NCBI GenBank assembly: GCA_023431205.1
Contig: JAEYXQ010000037.1
Span: 1-64,000, forward strand
Length of the DNA stretch: 64,000 bases
Direction: 5' to 3'
Origin: Pseudomonadota bacterium
GTDB lineage: Bacteria > Pseudomonadota > Alphaproteobacteria > Rhizobiales > Devosiaceae
The notes under the pieces were generated by a model. That model was not told where the DNA came from, made no database searches, and was given only the letters and a program-made list of their open reading frames with translations. Position 1 is the first letter of the stretch. Each line of letters begins with the position of its first letter. Positions 35,252 to 43,846 of the stretch are shown here, one piece after another. The translations under genes were made by a program, and so were the position numbers.

Positions 35252-35863
35252 ATGAAAGCCTTTCTGACGAATACCCTTACCCTTGATCGGGCAGCGCGGG
35301 AAAAGATGGAGCACCTGCGCCAGGTGCAACGCGAGCTCGAAGCGGAACAGGCTGCTGTCGCCCGGCGCTGCGACGCCATTGTAGTTGCGGCGGCTCGGGC
35401 TTCGAAACTTGATCTTGCGGCCTGCGGGCCAGAGGTGCTGCTGGGGCACCTGGTGCATCTTTGTGCGAAGATCGAGGATGCCACTTTCAAGAAGATGGCT
35501 GCCGAGCGCGCCGCGACCTTCCTCGAAGACTTCCAGAGTGAGCTGAAAATTCGCGGAAGTTCCGTGGCTTACGCCATCGATCCTGACATCGATATGGCTT
35601 CCTCCGTCCCGGTGCCTGTCATCGCCCGTCTCTTGCGAAACGCAACGGCTGAAGAGACCAAAAAGCTGACCGACGCAGGCATGGTCATCAAGATCAAGTT
35701 CAGCAACCGGTCGCCGGCAATGCTTCTCGAGGGGAACTTGGTGCCGGGCGCCATCATCGAACTGGCAGAATCCATGGACGTCCGCTTCGATCTGCGGCCC
35801 GACCATGCAGGCAACAACACATTGCCGGACCAGGCAGACAGTGTAGCCGACGACAATGGGTGA
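35252..35863 (+). CDS. protein of unknown function, 203 aa
   Basis: Not recognised. Residues 8-50 are helical and likely a coiled coil (DRAAREKMEHLRQVQRELEA). The middle part is Ala-rich and helical. The C-terminal part is mixed alpha/beta with VIKIKFSNRSPAMLLEGNLV. There is no signal peptide, membrane segment or catalytic motif. The GAAGG-like site at 35244-35248 supports ATG 35252. It is transcribed away from the relaxase-like gene and towards the XRE regulator, 116 bases on, so may be in one unit with it. A DNA-binding accessory or a small partner of the relaxase-like protein is possible, but unsupported. Confidence 0.6.
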   Translation: MKAFLTNTLTLDRAAREKMEHLRQVQRELEAEQAAVARRCDAIVVAAARASKLDLAACGPEVLLGHLVHLCAKIEDATFKKMAAERAATFLEDFQSELKIRGSSVAYAIDPDIDMASSVPVPVIARLLRNATAEETKKLTDAGMVIKIKFSNRSPAMLLEGNLVPGAIIELAESMDVRFDLRPDHAGNNTLPDQADSVADDNG

Positions 35864-35979
35864 TGGGGCTTACATAAGCCATTCACGGATTCCGCGCCGC
35901 CAGCGGCTTGCTCCAAGCTGTTGGCGGCAGCTTGGCCGATTGAGATCGTCCTCACGCCAAGACCATCTGCAGGATGCGC

Positions 35980-36915
35980 ATGACTGAACATTGTAAGGAT
36001 CGGGATGGCCTGACTTTGGCACAGCGCGTTCAGCTGCGACTGACCGCGCTGGACCTCAGCCAGACGCAGGTCAGCCAGGAGCTTGGCAAGCGCGACTTTG
36101 TGGGGCAGTTGCTGCGGGGAGAAAAAACCAGAATCCATGACCACAACCTGGCAGCGCTTGCCAAGATCCTGAAGACGACACCAAGGTATCTGGCTACCGG
36201 TCAGGAAGAGCCCAAAGCGGCCAAACCCGTTGCGCCCGATCGATCTGCGTTTTTCAGGCCCGGGGTGTCTCCCCGTCTGCGATCACCGGAACTCGGCGCT
36301 GCCAAGCTAGAAGAGGGCAAGGACAGGAAGGTCCCCCCCGCTCAAGCTCCAGAGTCGGCGGAGGATTGCGAAGCGGGGCAGCGATTGACACGGGGACCGC
36401 TCCCTCCGGCTTTCTTACGCACCCGACTCGTACCCCTGCCAAAAATTTCAGAAATGGCCCGAAGTAGGGGGGGTAGAGAGACGGCCGGTCCAGCCAGGCC
36501 AGCCCGCACCGGGTTGCCAGTGTTCCACCTGCAGGTTGGCAGCGTCGGCGACATGCTGGATTTCGATGAGTTTACTTGGGTCCCGAGACCGCATGATCTC
36601 ATTGGCTGCCCAGACGCGTACGGCGTAAGACTGTGCCGCGACATTGCGGTGGGCTGGCGCAGCGGGTCCGTGATCATCTTGACGCCGAACCGCGACATCG
36701 CACCGCACGATGTCGTTCTGTCGATCGCTGCTCCAAGCGCGACAGGCAATCATCTGGTAGTCTTTCGAGAGTTCATAGCAGCCGATTTGGACACCGGCTT
36801 CGAGCTGAGGGTTCTTCCAATCCAGGTAGATGGCCCAAGCGGCGTGCGTCATCCGCCAATTCCCACCAGGAGAATCAAGTGGCTCCATCGCGTGCATTCG
36901 ATGATTTGTCCCTAG
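35980..36915 (+). CDS. XRE-type regulator with S24-like C-terminal region, 311 aa
   Basis: Start at ATG 35980 with AGGA six bases upstream; ATG 35974 is in frame. Residues 5-70 form a helix-turn-helix (LSQTQVSQELGKRDFVGQLL), then LAALAKILKTTPRYLATG. A Pro/Arg-rich linker of about 100 residues follows. The C-terminus (about 200-311) resembles LexA/CI S24 dimerisation folds: DAYGVRLCRDIAVG, then WRSGSVIILTPNRDIAPHD and a basic end, IKWLHRVHSM. The catalytic Ser of the usual GDSMxP motif is replaced (CRDIAVGW), so self-cleavage is unlikely. It probably represses genes of this island. Confidence 0.7.
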   Translation: MTEHCKDRDGLTLAQRVQLRLTALDLSQTQVSQELGKRDFVGQLLRGEKTRIHDHNLAALAKILKTTPRYLATGQEEPKAAKPVAPDRSAFFRPGVSPRLRSPELGAAKLEEGKDRKVPPAQAPESAEDCEAGQRLTRGPLPPAFLRTRLVPLPKISEMARSRGGRETAGPARPARTGLPVFHLQVGSVGDMLDFDEFTWVPRPHDLIGCPDAYGVRLCRDIAVGWRSGSVIILTPNRDIAPHDVVLSIAAPSATGNHLVVFREFIAADLDTGFELRVLPIQVDGPSGVRHPPIPTRRIKWLHRVHSMICP

Positions 36916-37811
36916 GCAAGAGATGCCGCCCACGATCGCCGTGGGCGTGCTCTGGACAGCTTCCGGCGGTGAGCCTGGGGGGAACATCGTGAGGTTGGCC
37001 GGACTGTCCTGCACCGCGCCGGCGCGTAGCAGCAGCGCAGGCGAATTGTTTTCAGGTGCGGTGACAATGCTCCGTATATCAAGAAAGCGAACATCGCCAC
37101 CGGCAGCGGACCACAGATTGCACCGCCCCGAGCGTGGCAGCGACGTCATTGATGGAAAGTAATTCGGCAGCGGGGAGGCGATCCCGTCCGACCTGAACGG
37201 GCGACCGGGGTATTGGCGCCGTGGATTGGTGACGGTGTGCGCTCCTATGTCTGAGCATGTGCCCAGTGTTGGAAGTTTCCTATTGCTGGAAGCGGTGCGG
37301 TGTCAGGCGCACCTGGCCGGACAGATCAAGGCGCGGATCGTGGAAGGGGCACTGGGGGGCGTGCCCCGCGAAGTGGTGTAACTGAGGTGGTCAAGCCGCT
37401 TGCGAGCGCGCCCTTACGAGCGCCGTAGCGAGCGAGCGGCTGGGTGGTCATCGACGGATTTCCGGTGAGGCTTGGTTGCTTACCCTGACCCTGCCTGAAG
37501 GACCACCGATGACCAACACGATAATCTGCGCGAGATGATACGCTTCGCTGCCTTACGGCTGATGGAAATTGGAGTGGGGGCCGCCACTCGGGCCTATGGT
37601 GAAATGAGCGCCGATTGGCGGGTACAGCCGAATGGCTGCCGCGAGCGGGCCGGGAGGACTCGGGCCGGCGCAACGCCAATCTATCGGAAAAGCCGGGCGA
37701 CCAGCGCGGCGAAAAGATGGATCCAAACATCCATTCGATGGTCTGACCGGCGCAATGGAGCTGCTGCATCTACGCATCTCGCCCCACTGCCGGACGTCGG
37801 TGCCCATCAGC

Positions 37812-37956
37812 GGCCAGCCTGCCAGGGAGATTGCCGAGAAGCAGGCACGCTCTATCAGGTATCAGATGACGATCGCCAAGCTGCCGCTGGCCAAGGGCAT
37901 CGACCATTTCGACTTCGCGGGGACGATGATCGATAGAACCCGTGTCAAGGACCTCC
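37812..37956 (+). pseudogene. IS21-family IstB ATPase fragment
   Basis: The frame encodes AREIAEKQARSIRYQMTIAK, LPLAKGIDHFDFAG and MIDRTRVKDL, which is the N-terminal part of IS21 helper ATPases (typical RYQMTIAKLPLAK). The Walker motifs that should follow are absent, so this is a relic. Confidence 0.7.
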
Positions 37957-38373
37957 CGTGGCGCCCGCTCAACCCATATCGCCTTTCTACTGGTTTCCCG
38001 ATCCAGATCTGTTCGATCGTTTTGCCCATGCGGGTCGTCGTCTCTTAAACCTCCCGTTGCTCCGACTTCAGGCTGCCGTCTGCAGTTGCATCAACATGCA
38101 GAAAGCGCCCTGGCCGGATCTGCAATCCTGCTGCTTCGTCAGCATAGCCCAGATGGTGCTCTTGTTGGCGAGCGCAACCGCAACCAGCATGCGGGGTTTG
38201 CGTCGCGCGGAATATGCAAAAAGATGCCTATGACTTGCTCAGGGTGCTCACTGCCTGGTTCTGGTGATCGAGTGGCCCGCGTTCCGGTCCCTTGATTCTT
38301 GAGCGTCTCAAGTTCGCCATGGCGACACCGAACTTGTCGACCTGCGCAATGTGTAACGCCGCTAGGAGGTCGA

Positions 38374-38682
38374 GGCACACGGTTTCACCTATGGCGGTGT
38401 CGGGAGATCCGTTGGCCGCGGAGCAGGGCGTTCGGCCAGGGCAGCCGAATAGAGCAGGGAAGTCTCTGCGCGACGCTGGTCAGGGATGATGTCGCTGGGC
38501 TGGAGCGTCAAAGCGTGGCCAAGTGACAGGGCAGCTTCCCCGCTGCGGCTGGCGCGGGTTGCTTCGTCCCCGCGCCAGCCGCAGCGCCATCGGTACGCCC
38601 GCCCGCAAAAGAGCAAGAGCAAGTAACTGGTTTCGCGGCGGACAGACCGGAGCTTGATCCTGCGGAAGCGGCGATGTCGCAC
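38374..38682 (+). repeat. diverged direct repeat R2
   Basis: Partner of R1 at 31998-32217, same orientation, with an extra 85 bases or so around 38436-38526. The two copies bracket about 6.2 kb holding the relaxase-like gene, the unknown gene, the XRE-type regulator and the IstB relic. Confidence 0.75.
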
Positions 38683-38700
38683 AAGAAATGTTATCAGGCA
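38675..38700. other. weak recombinase-like site at the end of R2
   Basis: TGTCGCACA, eight bases (AGAAATGT), then TATCAGGCA: 26 bases, the same 9-8-9 layout as at 12628, with two or three mismatches per arm. It lies at the same place relative to R2 as the site at 32209 does to R1. Confidence 0.3.
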
Positions 38701-38765
38701 TTGGAAGGCGGAGCGGATGTCCAAGCTCGTCAGAAGTAGACGTTCGCCCGCGGTGCGCCGAGCAC

Positions 38766-39149
38766 TCAGAGCGCCGACAGGATGTCGGTTTGCGAGAAGT
38801 CATCTCCCACAAAGAGCAAGGGGCAATGGGAGGAGGTGGCAAGCTCATAGGCGAAACAGTCGCCATAATTGAGCCCCGCTGGATGTACGCCCTTGCCCCA
38901 GCGCTGGTATGCGGCTGCGATGCGGCGTGCAGACGCCGCCGTCACCGACACGATTTCAAAACCGAGACCTCCAAGCAGGGCAGAAACTTCTACACCTACA
39001 TTGCGTCGCTCCGCAACGATCAGGACTTCGGCTACTGTACCTGCGGAGATAATGAGCTGATCGGCGCGTTCCAGGATCGCCATGCAGGCTTCCGCTTCGG
39101 GCTCATCGAAAACGACTGCCATGAGAGCTGAAGTATCTACCGCGATCAT
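38766..39149 (-). CDS. VapC-type PIN-domain toxin, 127 aa
   Basis: Predicted PIN-domain ribonuclease toxin. Acidic site residues are visible: Asp5 in AVDTSAL, Glu41 in VAEVLI, Asp97 in YGDCFAYELA and Asp116/117 in VGDDF. Length is normal for VapC of the FitB-like subgroup. ATG 39149 overlaps the antitoxin stop (ATGA), as usual in type II toxin-antitoxin operons. It likely cleaves tRNA or rRNA when the antitoxin is lost. Its place beside R2 suggests that it came with, or stabilises, the inserted block. Confidence 0.9.
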   Translation of the reverse strand: MIAVDTSALMAVVFDEPEAEACMAILERADQLIISAGTVAEVLIVAERRNVGVEVSALLGGLGFEIVSVTAASARRIAAAYQRWGKGVHPAGLNYGDCFAYELATSSHCPLLFVGDDFSQTDILSAL

Positions 39150-39403
39150 GCGGGCGTGCCATCGTCATTGTAGAGAAAGTCCTGACTGCGCGCAGCCGTA
39201 GCACCAGACAGTTTCTTGCCAGCGGCGGCTGCCCTGATGGCCTCCATCAGTTCCCGCCGTGCGCCAGGTGTTGCGGCTGGCGCGCTCGGCACCAGCCGCG
39301 CTACCGACTGTCCACGGCGGGTGAGAATGACTTCCTCCCCAGCCTCCGCTTTCCTGACGAGTTCGGTGAGTTGGCCCTTTGCCTCGCTGACAGATATTTT
39401 CAT
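39146..39403 (-). CDS. Phd/VapB-type antitoxin, 85 aa
   Basis: Antitoxin of the Phd/YefM type. Start at ATG 39403 with GGAG six bases upstream; the ATG four codons earlier (39415) has no ribosome site. The N-terminal DNA-binding region reads MKISVSEAKGQLTELVRKAE, then GEEVILTRRGQSVARLVP, the Phd fold. The C-terminal tail (SQDFLYNDDGTPA) should wrap the toxin. The protein is expected to bind the toxin and repress the operon. Confidence 0.9.
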   Translation of the reverse strand: MKISVSEAKGQLTELVRKAEAGEEVILTRRGQSVARLVPSAPAATPGARRELMEAIRAAAAGKKLSGATAARSQDFLYNDDGTPA

Positions 39404-40037
39404 GTTCGGCTCCATTCAGTCTTCAAGAGATGGTCCGCATGTTGGTCCAAGTCAATGAAATGATCGCATGTGTGCAAGTGTGCCTTCTCACCATTGGCGG
39501 CTGCGTTTCCGGCCGCAGGGGAATTCCGCTCAAGCTGGTTGGTCGTTATGATCACGAGGGCGATGTTCGCCGTGCTTCATCAGCATTCAAACCAGATGCT
39601 TATTGTCACACGGACCGCTTTCCACCGACGAGGTACCTGCGAGTGGAGCAGCCGACGTCTTCGAGGGATGCACGGCCATGCGCGACGCTGATGGATGGAG
39701 CGAAGTTCGGTGACGCCGCTTGGCGCACAGCGCTTGGGTGGGTCCTCAGGGCCCGAAAGGCGTGGCGCGACTGAAAACTCCCGGAGCGCTATTCGTCCAG
39801 TGGTTCAAGTCGCGCCGGAAAATCTTTCGGCCCGAACAGACGGCTACCGGCCCCACCCCTGGGAAAGAAATGCGATCTGGTGGGCTACTATACTGTGGAA
39901 GGTATGGCCCTCATGACTGCGCAGGCTCGTGACAGGCGCTGCCAGCTCCATCGTCATCAGCCGTATTCAGGTATAGGTGTGTATGGAGAGCGTTGTCGCC
40001 TTCGGCGCCGCGCCGGTGACTCGGGGTCTCCGCGGAC
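39404..40037. other. 634-base intergenic region, no gene seen
   Basis: It holds the promoter of the toxin-antitoxin operon next to 39404. Overlapping plus-strand frames around 39430-39930 have no recognisable motif. It ends at the stop codon of the phosphatase gene and may mark the right edge of the inserted block. Confidence 0.4.
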
Positions 40038-40817
40038 TCAGCCAGGTCTCACCGACAGGAAGCGCGGTTCTTCCCCCTCAACGAGACGCAGCGCAGTCAG
40101 CACCCCCGTCGCAAAGCAGCCGGTATCAACGCTGATCCGCCCGGGCAGCACCAGGGGTTCAGGCACCACGGTGTGGCCATGCACCAGCGTTAAGCCACCG
40201 CTCCAATCCGTTGTGGGGTCATGGCGCATCCACAACAGGTCCTCCTCCGCCTGCCGCTCGAGCGGCACGCCCGGCCGGATGCCAGCATGGGCGAAGACAT
40301 AGCCCGGCGCAGTGATAAGCGCGGGCAGGGCGGCAAGGAAGTCGAGATGAGCCTGGGGGATGTGGCTCGTCAGCATCTGGCCTCTCAAACGGGTCGAGGC
40401 TGCGGCATAGCGGTCCGGCGCAATGCCATAGCTCGTCAAGGTCTCCTCGCCCCCATTGGCGAGCCAGTCGCTCTGCAGAGACGGCTTGGCAAAATGTCCG
40501 AGCAACATGCGTTCATGGTTGCCCACCAGGCAGAGGCGTCGGAACCCCTCCGGCAAAGGGCGGAGCAGGTGGTCGAGCACCCCGGCGGAGGAGGGGCCCC
40601 GGTCGATGTAGTCCCCGAGCATGATGATAAGCTTGTCACCCTCTATGCCTCCGGCGTCTTCGATGATGCGTTTTTCGAGCCGCCCCAGCTGGTCGAGGCA
40701 GCCGTGAACATCGCCTATGGCATAGAGCGCCGACGGCATGATGCCGAGATCAACCCGGCGCGGGCGCGCGGTGTCCCTGTCTTGCCCGAACAGCAGCCGG
40801 GTCAGGCGATTGATCAC
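40038..40817 (-). CDS. metallophosphatase, bacterial Ser/Thr phosphatase (PrpA/B-like), 259 aa
   Basis: Calcineurin-like phosphoesterase of the PPP family. GTG 40817 with AGAGGG upstream is preferred; the frame runs on to 40895. Seen: AIGDVHGCLDQL (first metal motif), MLGDYIDRGPSS (second motif with the bridging Asp), CLVGNHERM (His-Glu pair), and later THIPQ, FAHAGIRPG and VHGHTVVPEP with the last His ligands. The set is complete. Close relatives dephosphorylate proteins or diadenosine polyphosphates; which one cannot be told. A VanZ-like gene follows upstream on the same strand. Confidence 0.9.
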   Translation of the reverse strand: MINRLTRLLFGQDRDTARPRRVDLGIMPSALYAIGDVHGCLDQLGRLEKRIIEDAGGIEGDKLIIMLGDYIDRGPSSAGVLDHLLRPLPEGFRRLCLVGNHERMLLGHFAKPSLQSDWLANGGEETLTSYGIAPDRYAAASTRLRGQMLTSHIPQAHLDFLAALPALITAPGYVFAHAGIRPGVPLERQAEEDLLWMRHDPTTDWSGGLTLVHGHTVVPEPLVLPGRISVDTGCFATGVLTALRLVEGEEPRFLSVRPG

Positions 40818-40901
40818 GAGCGGCCCTCTGCCAGGTGAAGTGTTCGCTTTAGGATATCTGCGGTTTTGCACAAGCCTCGCCTCAGGACAATGCACAGGCC
40901 G

Positions 40902-41258
40902 TTACCGCCGGCACCAACCAGCCAGTTTGGGGAGGAGCCATCCCGCGCCCAGGCCAAGGAATGCACCCATGGCCTTCACGAGGGCGTCATCGAACCGGCC
41001 GTGACGATCAATGCCCACCTGCTGCAGAACCTCAAGACCTCCCAAGCCGACAAGCAGAACCGCGGCAGCCCACCGGAGCCGGCGCGGATAGGCGAGCGCG
41101 AACAGCAGACCCGCGACGGCAAATGCGCCGGCGCGCTCGGCGCTTACCGGAAAAGATGTACGCGGCCGAAGATCGAGGGGTGACAGCGTGGCAATGGCGA
41201 TGGCCAGCAGGATCGCCCAAGCCATGATCCGCAGCAGGCTCTGTGCCATCCGCGTCAT
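40902..41258 (-). CDS. VanZ-like small membrane protein, 118 aa
   Basis: Four hydrophobic helices: RIMAWAILLAIAIATLSP, AFAVAGLLFALAYP, WAAAVLLVGLGGLEVLQQ and MGAFLGLGAGWLL. The pattern LSPxDLRP after helix 1, then GLEVLQ and GRFDDALVKAMGAFLG is that of VanZ-like proteins (ExxQ in helix 3, Asp-x-x-x-N/K before helix 4). ATG 41258 is used, as it starts just before helix 1; the open frame reaches 41327. VanZ-like proteins act in the envelope with unclear function. It lies 84 bases upstream of the phosphatase gene. Confidence 0.7.
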   Translation of the reverse strand: MTRMAQSLLRIMAWAILLAIAIATLSPLDLRPRTSFPVSAERAGAFAVAGLLFALAYPRRLRWAAAVLLVGLGGLEVLQQVGIDRHGRFDDALVKAMGAFLGLGAGWLLPKLAGWCRR

Positions 41259-41452
41259 TGCCACCAGACCAGCAGGAACAGTTCCATCCAGGGTCCTTTT
41301 CGGATGCAGTTTCTCGAGTGTGGCCACCGGTATATGCGTGGCGGATCTTCCAGCGCACGGTGCGAGCTCCCATCCATTGGTTGCACCGCCGCAGGCAGCG
41401 ATTTAGCTTGGCACTGAAATAGAAGAGCCTGATTCGTGGAGTTTGTGCACTT

Positions 41453-42262
41453 ATGGGCGTGCAGCCAATCTCCATTCCCCAGAGCCTCGCCTATGTCCTT
41501 ACGGCTGCCGGCGATCGTAGCGGCGTCGACTTCGACTACCTGCTGCAAACCGCCATCCGCGAAAGCAGCCTCAACCCACAGGCCAAAGCACAGACCTCTT
41601 CGGCCACGGGCCTGTTCCAGTTTCTGGAAGGCACCTGGCTGCAGGTGATGAAGGAGGAGGGGCCGCGTCTCGGCTACGGGGACTATGCAGCCGCGATCCG
41701 GCGGACCGCGGACGGCGACTACATCGTCGATGATCCCCAGCTCAAGACGCAGATCCTGAACCTGCGGACCGACCCCCAGACTGCCTCGGACCTGGCGGCT
41801 GCTTTCACCCGGTCCAACGGTGAGTATCTCAGCGCCCGTTTCGGTCGCATGCCCAGTGCGGGGGAACTCTATATCGCCCATTTCCTGGGGGCGCAGGGGG
41901 CGGAGAAGTTGTTCACCGCCGGTTTGTCGAACCCGGATCAGCTGGCGGCCAACCTGTTTCCGCGCCAGGCCGCGGCCAATCGGGCGATCTTTTACGAGAA
42001 CGGTGTGCCGCGCACTATTCGAGATGTCTACCGCGCTCTGGTCGCCAAGCACGAAGGTATCGGCTCGAACCCCGGCTTTGCGGTGCAGCAGCTGGCGGGT
42101 GACATGCCCCCGCCAACGCCGGCACCGGACGTGCCGTCACGGTTTTCGCCGGCAAACATGTCGTTCACCGGTCTATTCAGGAACGTTCCCGAAGGCAGCC
42201 CTGTGGAGGCGGAGGCCGCAGGCAGCTCCGCCTTCTTCACGCATTTGTATGGGCAGGAGTGA
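41453..42262 (+). CDS. SLT-domain lytic transglycosylase, 269 aa
   Basis: Peptidoglycan-cleaving enzyme fold. Seen: LLQTAIRESSLNPQAKAQTS, with the catalytic Glu in RESSLNP (about residue 39), followed by SATGLFQFLEGTW, the SLT family signature. GELYIAHFLGAQGAEKL completes the domain. The last 60 residues are Pro-rich and probably disordered. No signal peptide is evident at the chosen ATG, so export may use another path or a different start; similar proteins in Rhizobiales are linked with flagella or secretion. It has its own weak terminator. Confidence 0.85.
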   Translation: MGVQPISIPQSLAYVLTAAGDRSGVDFDYLLQTAIRESSLNPQAKAQTSSATGLFQFLEGTWLQVMKEEGPRLGYGDYAAAIRRTADGDYIVDDPQLKTQILNLRTDPQTASDLAAAFTRSNGEYLSARFGRMPSAGELYIAHFLGAQGAEKLFTAGLSNPDQLAANLFPRQAAANRAIFYENGVPRTIRDVYRALVAKHEGIGSNPGFAVQQLAGDMPPPTPAPDVPSRFSPANMSFTGLFRNVPEGSPVEAEAAGSSAFFTHLYGQE

Positions 42263-42267
42263 ACTAC

Positions 42268-42286
42268 AAACGCCTGATGGGCGTTT
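42268..42286 (+). terminator. hairpin after the transglycosylase gene
   Basis: AAACGCC pairs with GGCGTTT around TGATG, five bases after the stop codon. The T tract is only three bases, so it is a weak terminator candidate. Confidence 0.4.
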
Positions 42287-42413
42287 ACCTTGGAGAAACG
42301 ATCGCAACAGCGAACGCCGGCAACAACAACCGACCTGAACAATCCGGCAGGCGACGTTGGGAGACAATTAACACCCGTGGCGCAGCGTCGCCTCGGTACC
42401 TGGAGGAAATCCT

Positions 42414-42563
42414 ATGCGCCAGATGGTGGCCAGAGCACACGCAGCACCTGCCGTGCCGAGAGGACTAGTGATCGTTGGTGCGGCCTCTGCCAGCTGGGTG
42501 GCGGTTGCCGCTGCTGGTGTGGCCGTTTCCCAGATGTTCACCTGGCTTGCTTCGACCCTCTGA
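42414..42563 (+). CDS. small membrane protein, 49 aa
   Basis: ATG 42414 follows an excellent GGAGGA ribosome site seven bases upstream. The product begins MRQMVARAHAAPAVPRG and then has one long hydrophobic helix (LVIVGAASASWVAVAAAGVA) followed by a short tail. No family recognised. A single-pass topology with a basic N-terminus inside the cell is expected. The gene is 81 bases upstream of the DUF2336 gene on the same strand. Confidence 0.55.
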   Translation: MRQMVARAHAAPAVPRGLVIVGAASASWVAVAAAGVAVSQMFTWLASTL

Positions 42564-42643
42564 ACGCAATCGCCACCAAACGTGGTGAACGGTTCCTTAA
42601 ACCTTGAGGTCTAGGGTTTTTCGCGCGGTGTGCGGAGACCCGG

Positions 42644-43846
42644 ATGACTGGCTGCAACGACTTCGTTTCCCTGTCCTTCTCGCGTGACAGCGACGAGCGC
42701 GCCCGTGCCGCTCACCTCGCGGCTCTCTGCTATCTCGACCACGACGGACCGGCCGACGAGCACGCGGCGCTCTATGCCCTGCTGATCGGTTTGCTGGATG
42801 ATCCATCCGTCAAGGTCCGGGCCGCGCTGGCCTACGGCTTGCTGCACTCGAAATTGGCGCCGCGGCCGATCATCCTGGCCCTGCTGCGCGACACCAGCGT
42901 GATTGCCCGGGCCATAGCTCAATATTCGCCGATCCTGATCGATGCCGATCTCCTGCCGCTGGTCTCCACCGCGTCGCTGTCCATGCTCCTTGCCGTGGCG
43001 CAGCGGGAACACTTGAGCGGCCGGCTTGCTGCTGCGGTGATCGATCGCGGCGAACGGGAGCCGCGGCTGCTGGTCCTGCGCCGCGCCAGTGTTCAGGTGC
43101 CGGCCACGTCCTTGCTGAACCTCGTCGACAGTTGCGAGGATGATGCTGAGCTTCGGGGCGTTCTGCTGGCGCGTGCGGATCTGCCGCCGGACGTGCGCCA
43201 TCGCCTGGTGCAGCACGCCGCGGCAGCACTGCGGGGTGCCCGTATTGTCCGGGGCGCTCTCCATCAGCCGCGCCTCGAGCGGCTGTTCAGGACTGCAGAG
43301 GACCATGCCCTCGTTTCCATCGGCGAAGGGGCCGCCGAGCAGGCAGACTCCCGTTTCGCTTCGGCGCTGGCCGCGTCGGATCAACTCAGTACGCGACTTC
43401 TGTTCCATGCGCTGGTCAGCGGGCAGGTCCTGTTCTTCTCCGACTGTCTCGCGCAGTTGGCCGGGACGCCCCGACCCAAAGTTCTGAGCCTGCTCGAGAG
43501 CGGACGCGGGGCGACCCTTCACGCCCTTTTCTCGGCTGCCGGCGTACCGGAGCCAGTCCGCACGGTCATGGTCCGGCTGGTGCAGCACGCCCGTGCCGTG
43601 GATCTGGCAAGCGACGTCGCCGGCCGGCACTACGTGATCACCGTGGTGATCGAAGAACTGGTGCAGGAGCACCCCGAAGCCCTGCCTGCCGAACTCGAGG
43701 AAATCTTCGCCTACCTCAACGAGCAAAACGTGCGGCTGGCGCGCGAAGCTGCCCGGGACGTCATGTCGGCCCTGGTTCCGCGTGCGACCGGTGTTCCCTT
43801 GATCGCCCCGACTCCGGCACTGCAGCTTCCTCCTGCCGCCGCCTAG
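42644..43846 (+). CDS. DUF2336 domain protein, 400 aa
   Basis: All-helical HEAT-like protein of the alphaproteobacterial DUF2336 family. Seen: an N-terminal repeat [34 protein letters not shown] (a textbook HEAT repeat near residue 45-65), [19 protein letters not shown], then repeating helical pairs up to about 350. It is soluble with no catalytic site. Function unknown; in some species these proteins bind c-di-GMP-signalling or motility components, which cannot be tested here. It overlaps the nadK 3' end by four bases, convergently. Confidence 0.8.
   Translation: MTGCNDFVSLSFSRDSDERARAAHLAALCYLDHDGPADEHAALYALLIGLLDDPSVKVRAALAYGLLHSKLAPRPIILALLRDTSVIARAIAQYSPILIDADLLPLVSTASLSMLLAVAQREHLSGRLAAAVIDRGEREPRLLVLRRASVQVPATSLLNLVDSCEDDAELRGVLLARADLPPDVRHRLVQHAAAALRGARIVRGALHQPRLERLFRTAEDHALVSIGEGAAEQADSRFASALAASDQLSTRLLFHALVSGQVLFFSDCLAQLAGTPRPKVLSLLESGRGATLHALFSAAGVPEPVRTVMVRLVQHARAVDLASDVAGRHYVITVVIEELVQEHPEALPAELEEIFAYLNEQNVRLAREAARDVMSALVPRATGVPLIAPTPALQLPPAAA

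Larger units (their letters stand above)
36916..38765. other. 1.85-kb gene-poor stretch with IS remnants and repeat R2
   Basis: Only broken pieces are seen: an IstB remnant around 37812-37956 and the R2 repeat with its terminal site at 38374-38700. The 36916-37800 part has no recognised gene. A small frame ending near 37380 (IKARIVEGALGGVPREVV) vaguely recalls an IS66 OrfA-type helix-turn-helix, but is too short to call. Confidence 0.5.

Noticed and set aside
38480..38866. Minus-strand frame of 128 codons across R2
   Set aside because: It overlaps VapC in another frame and the repeat; R1 has only a partial equivalent, so it is not a conserved gene.
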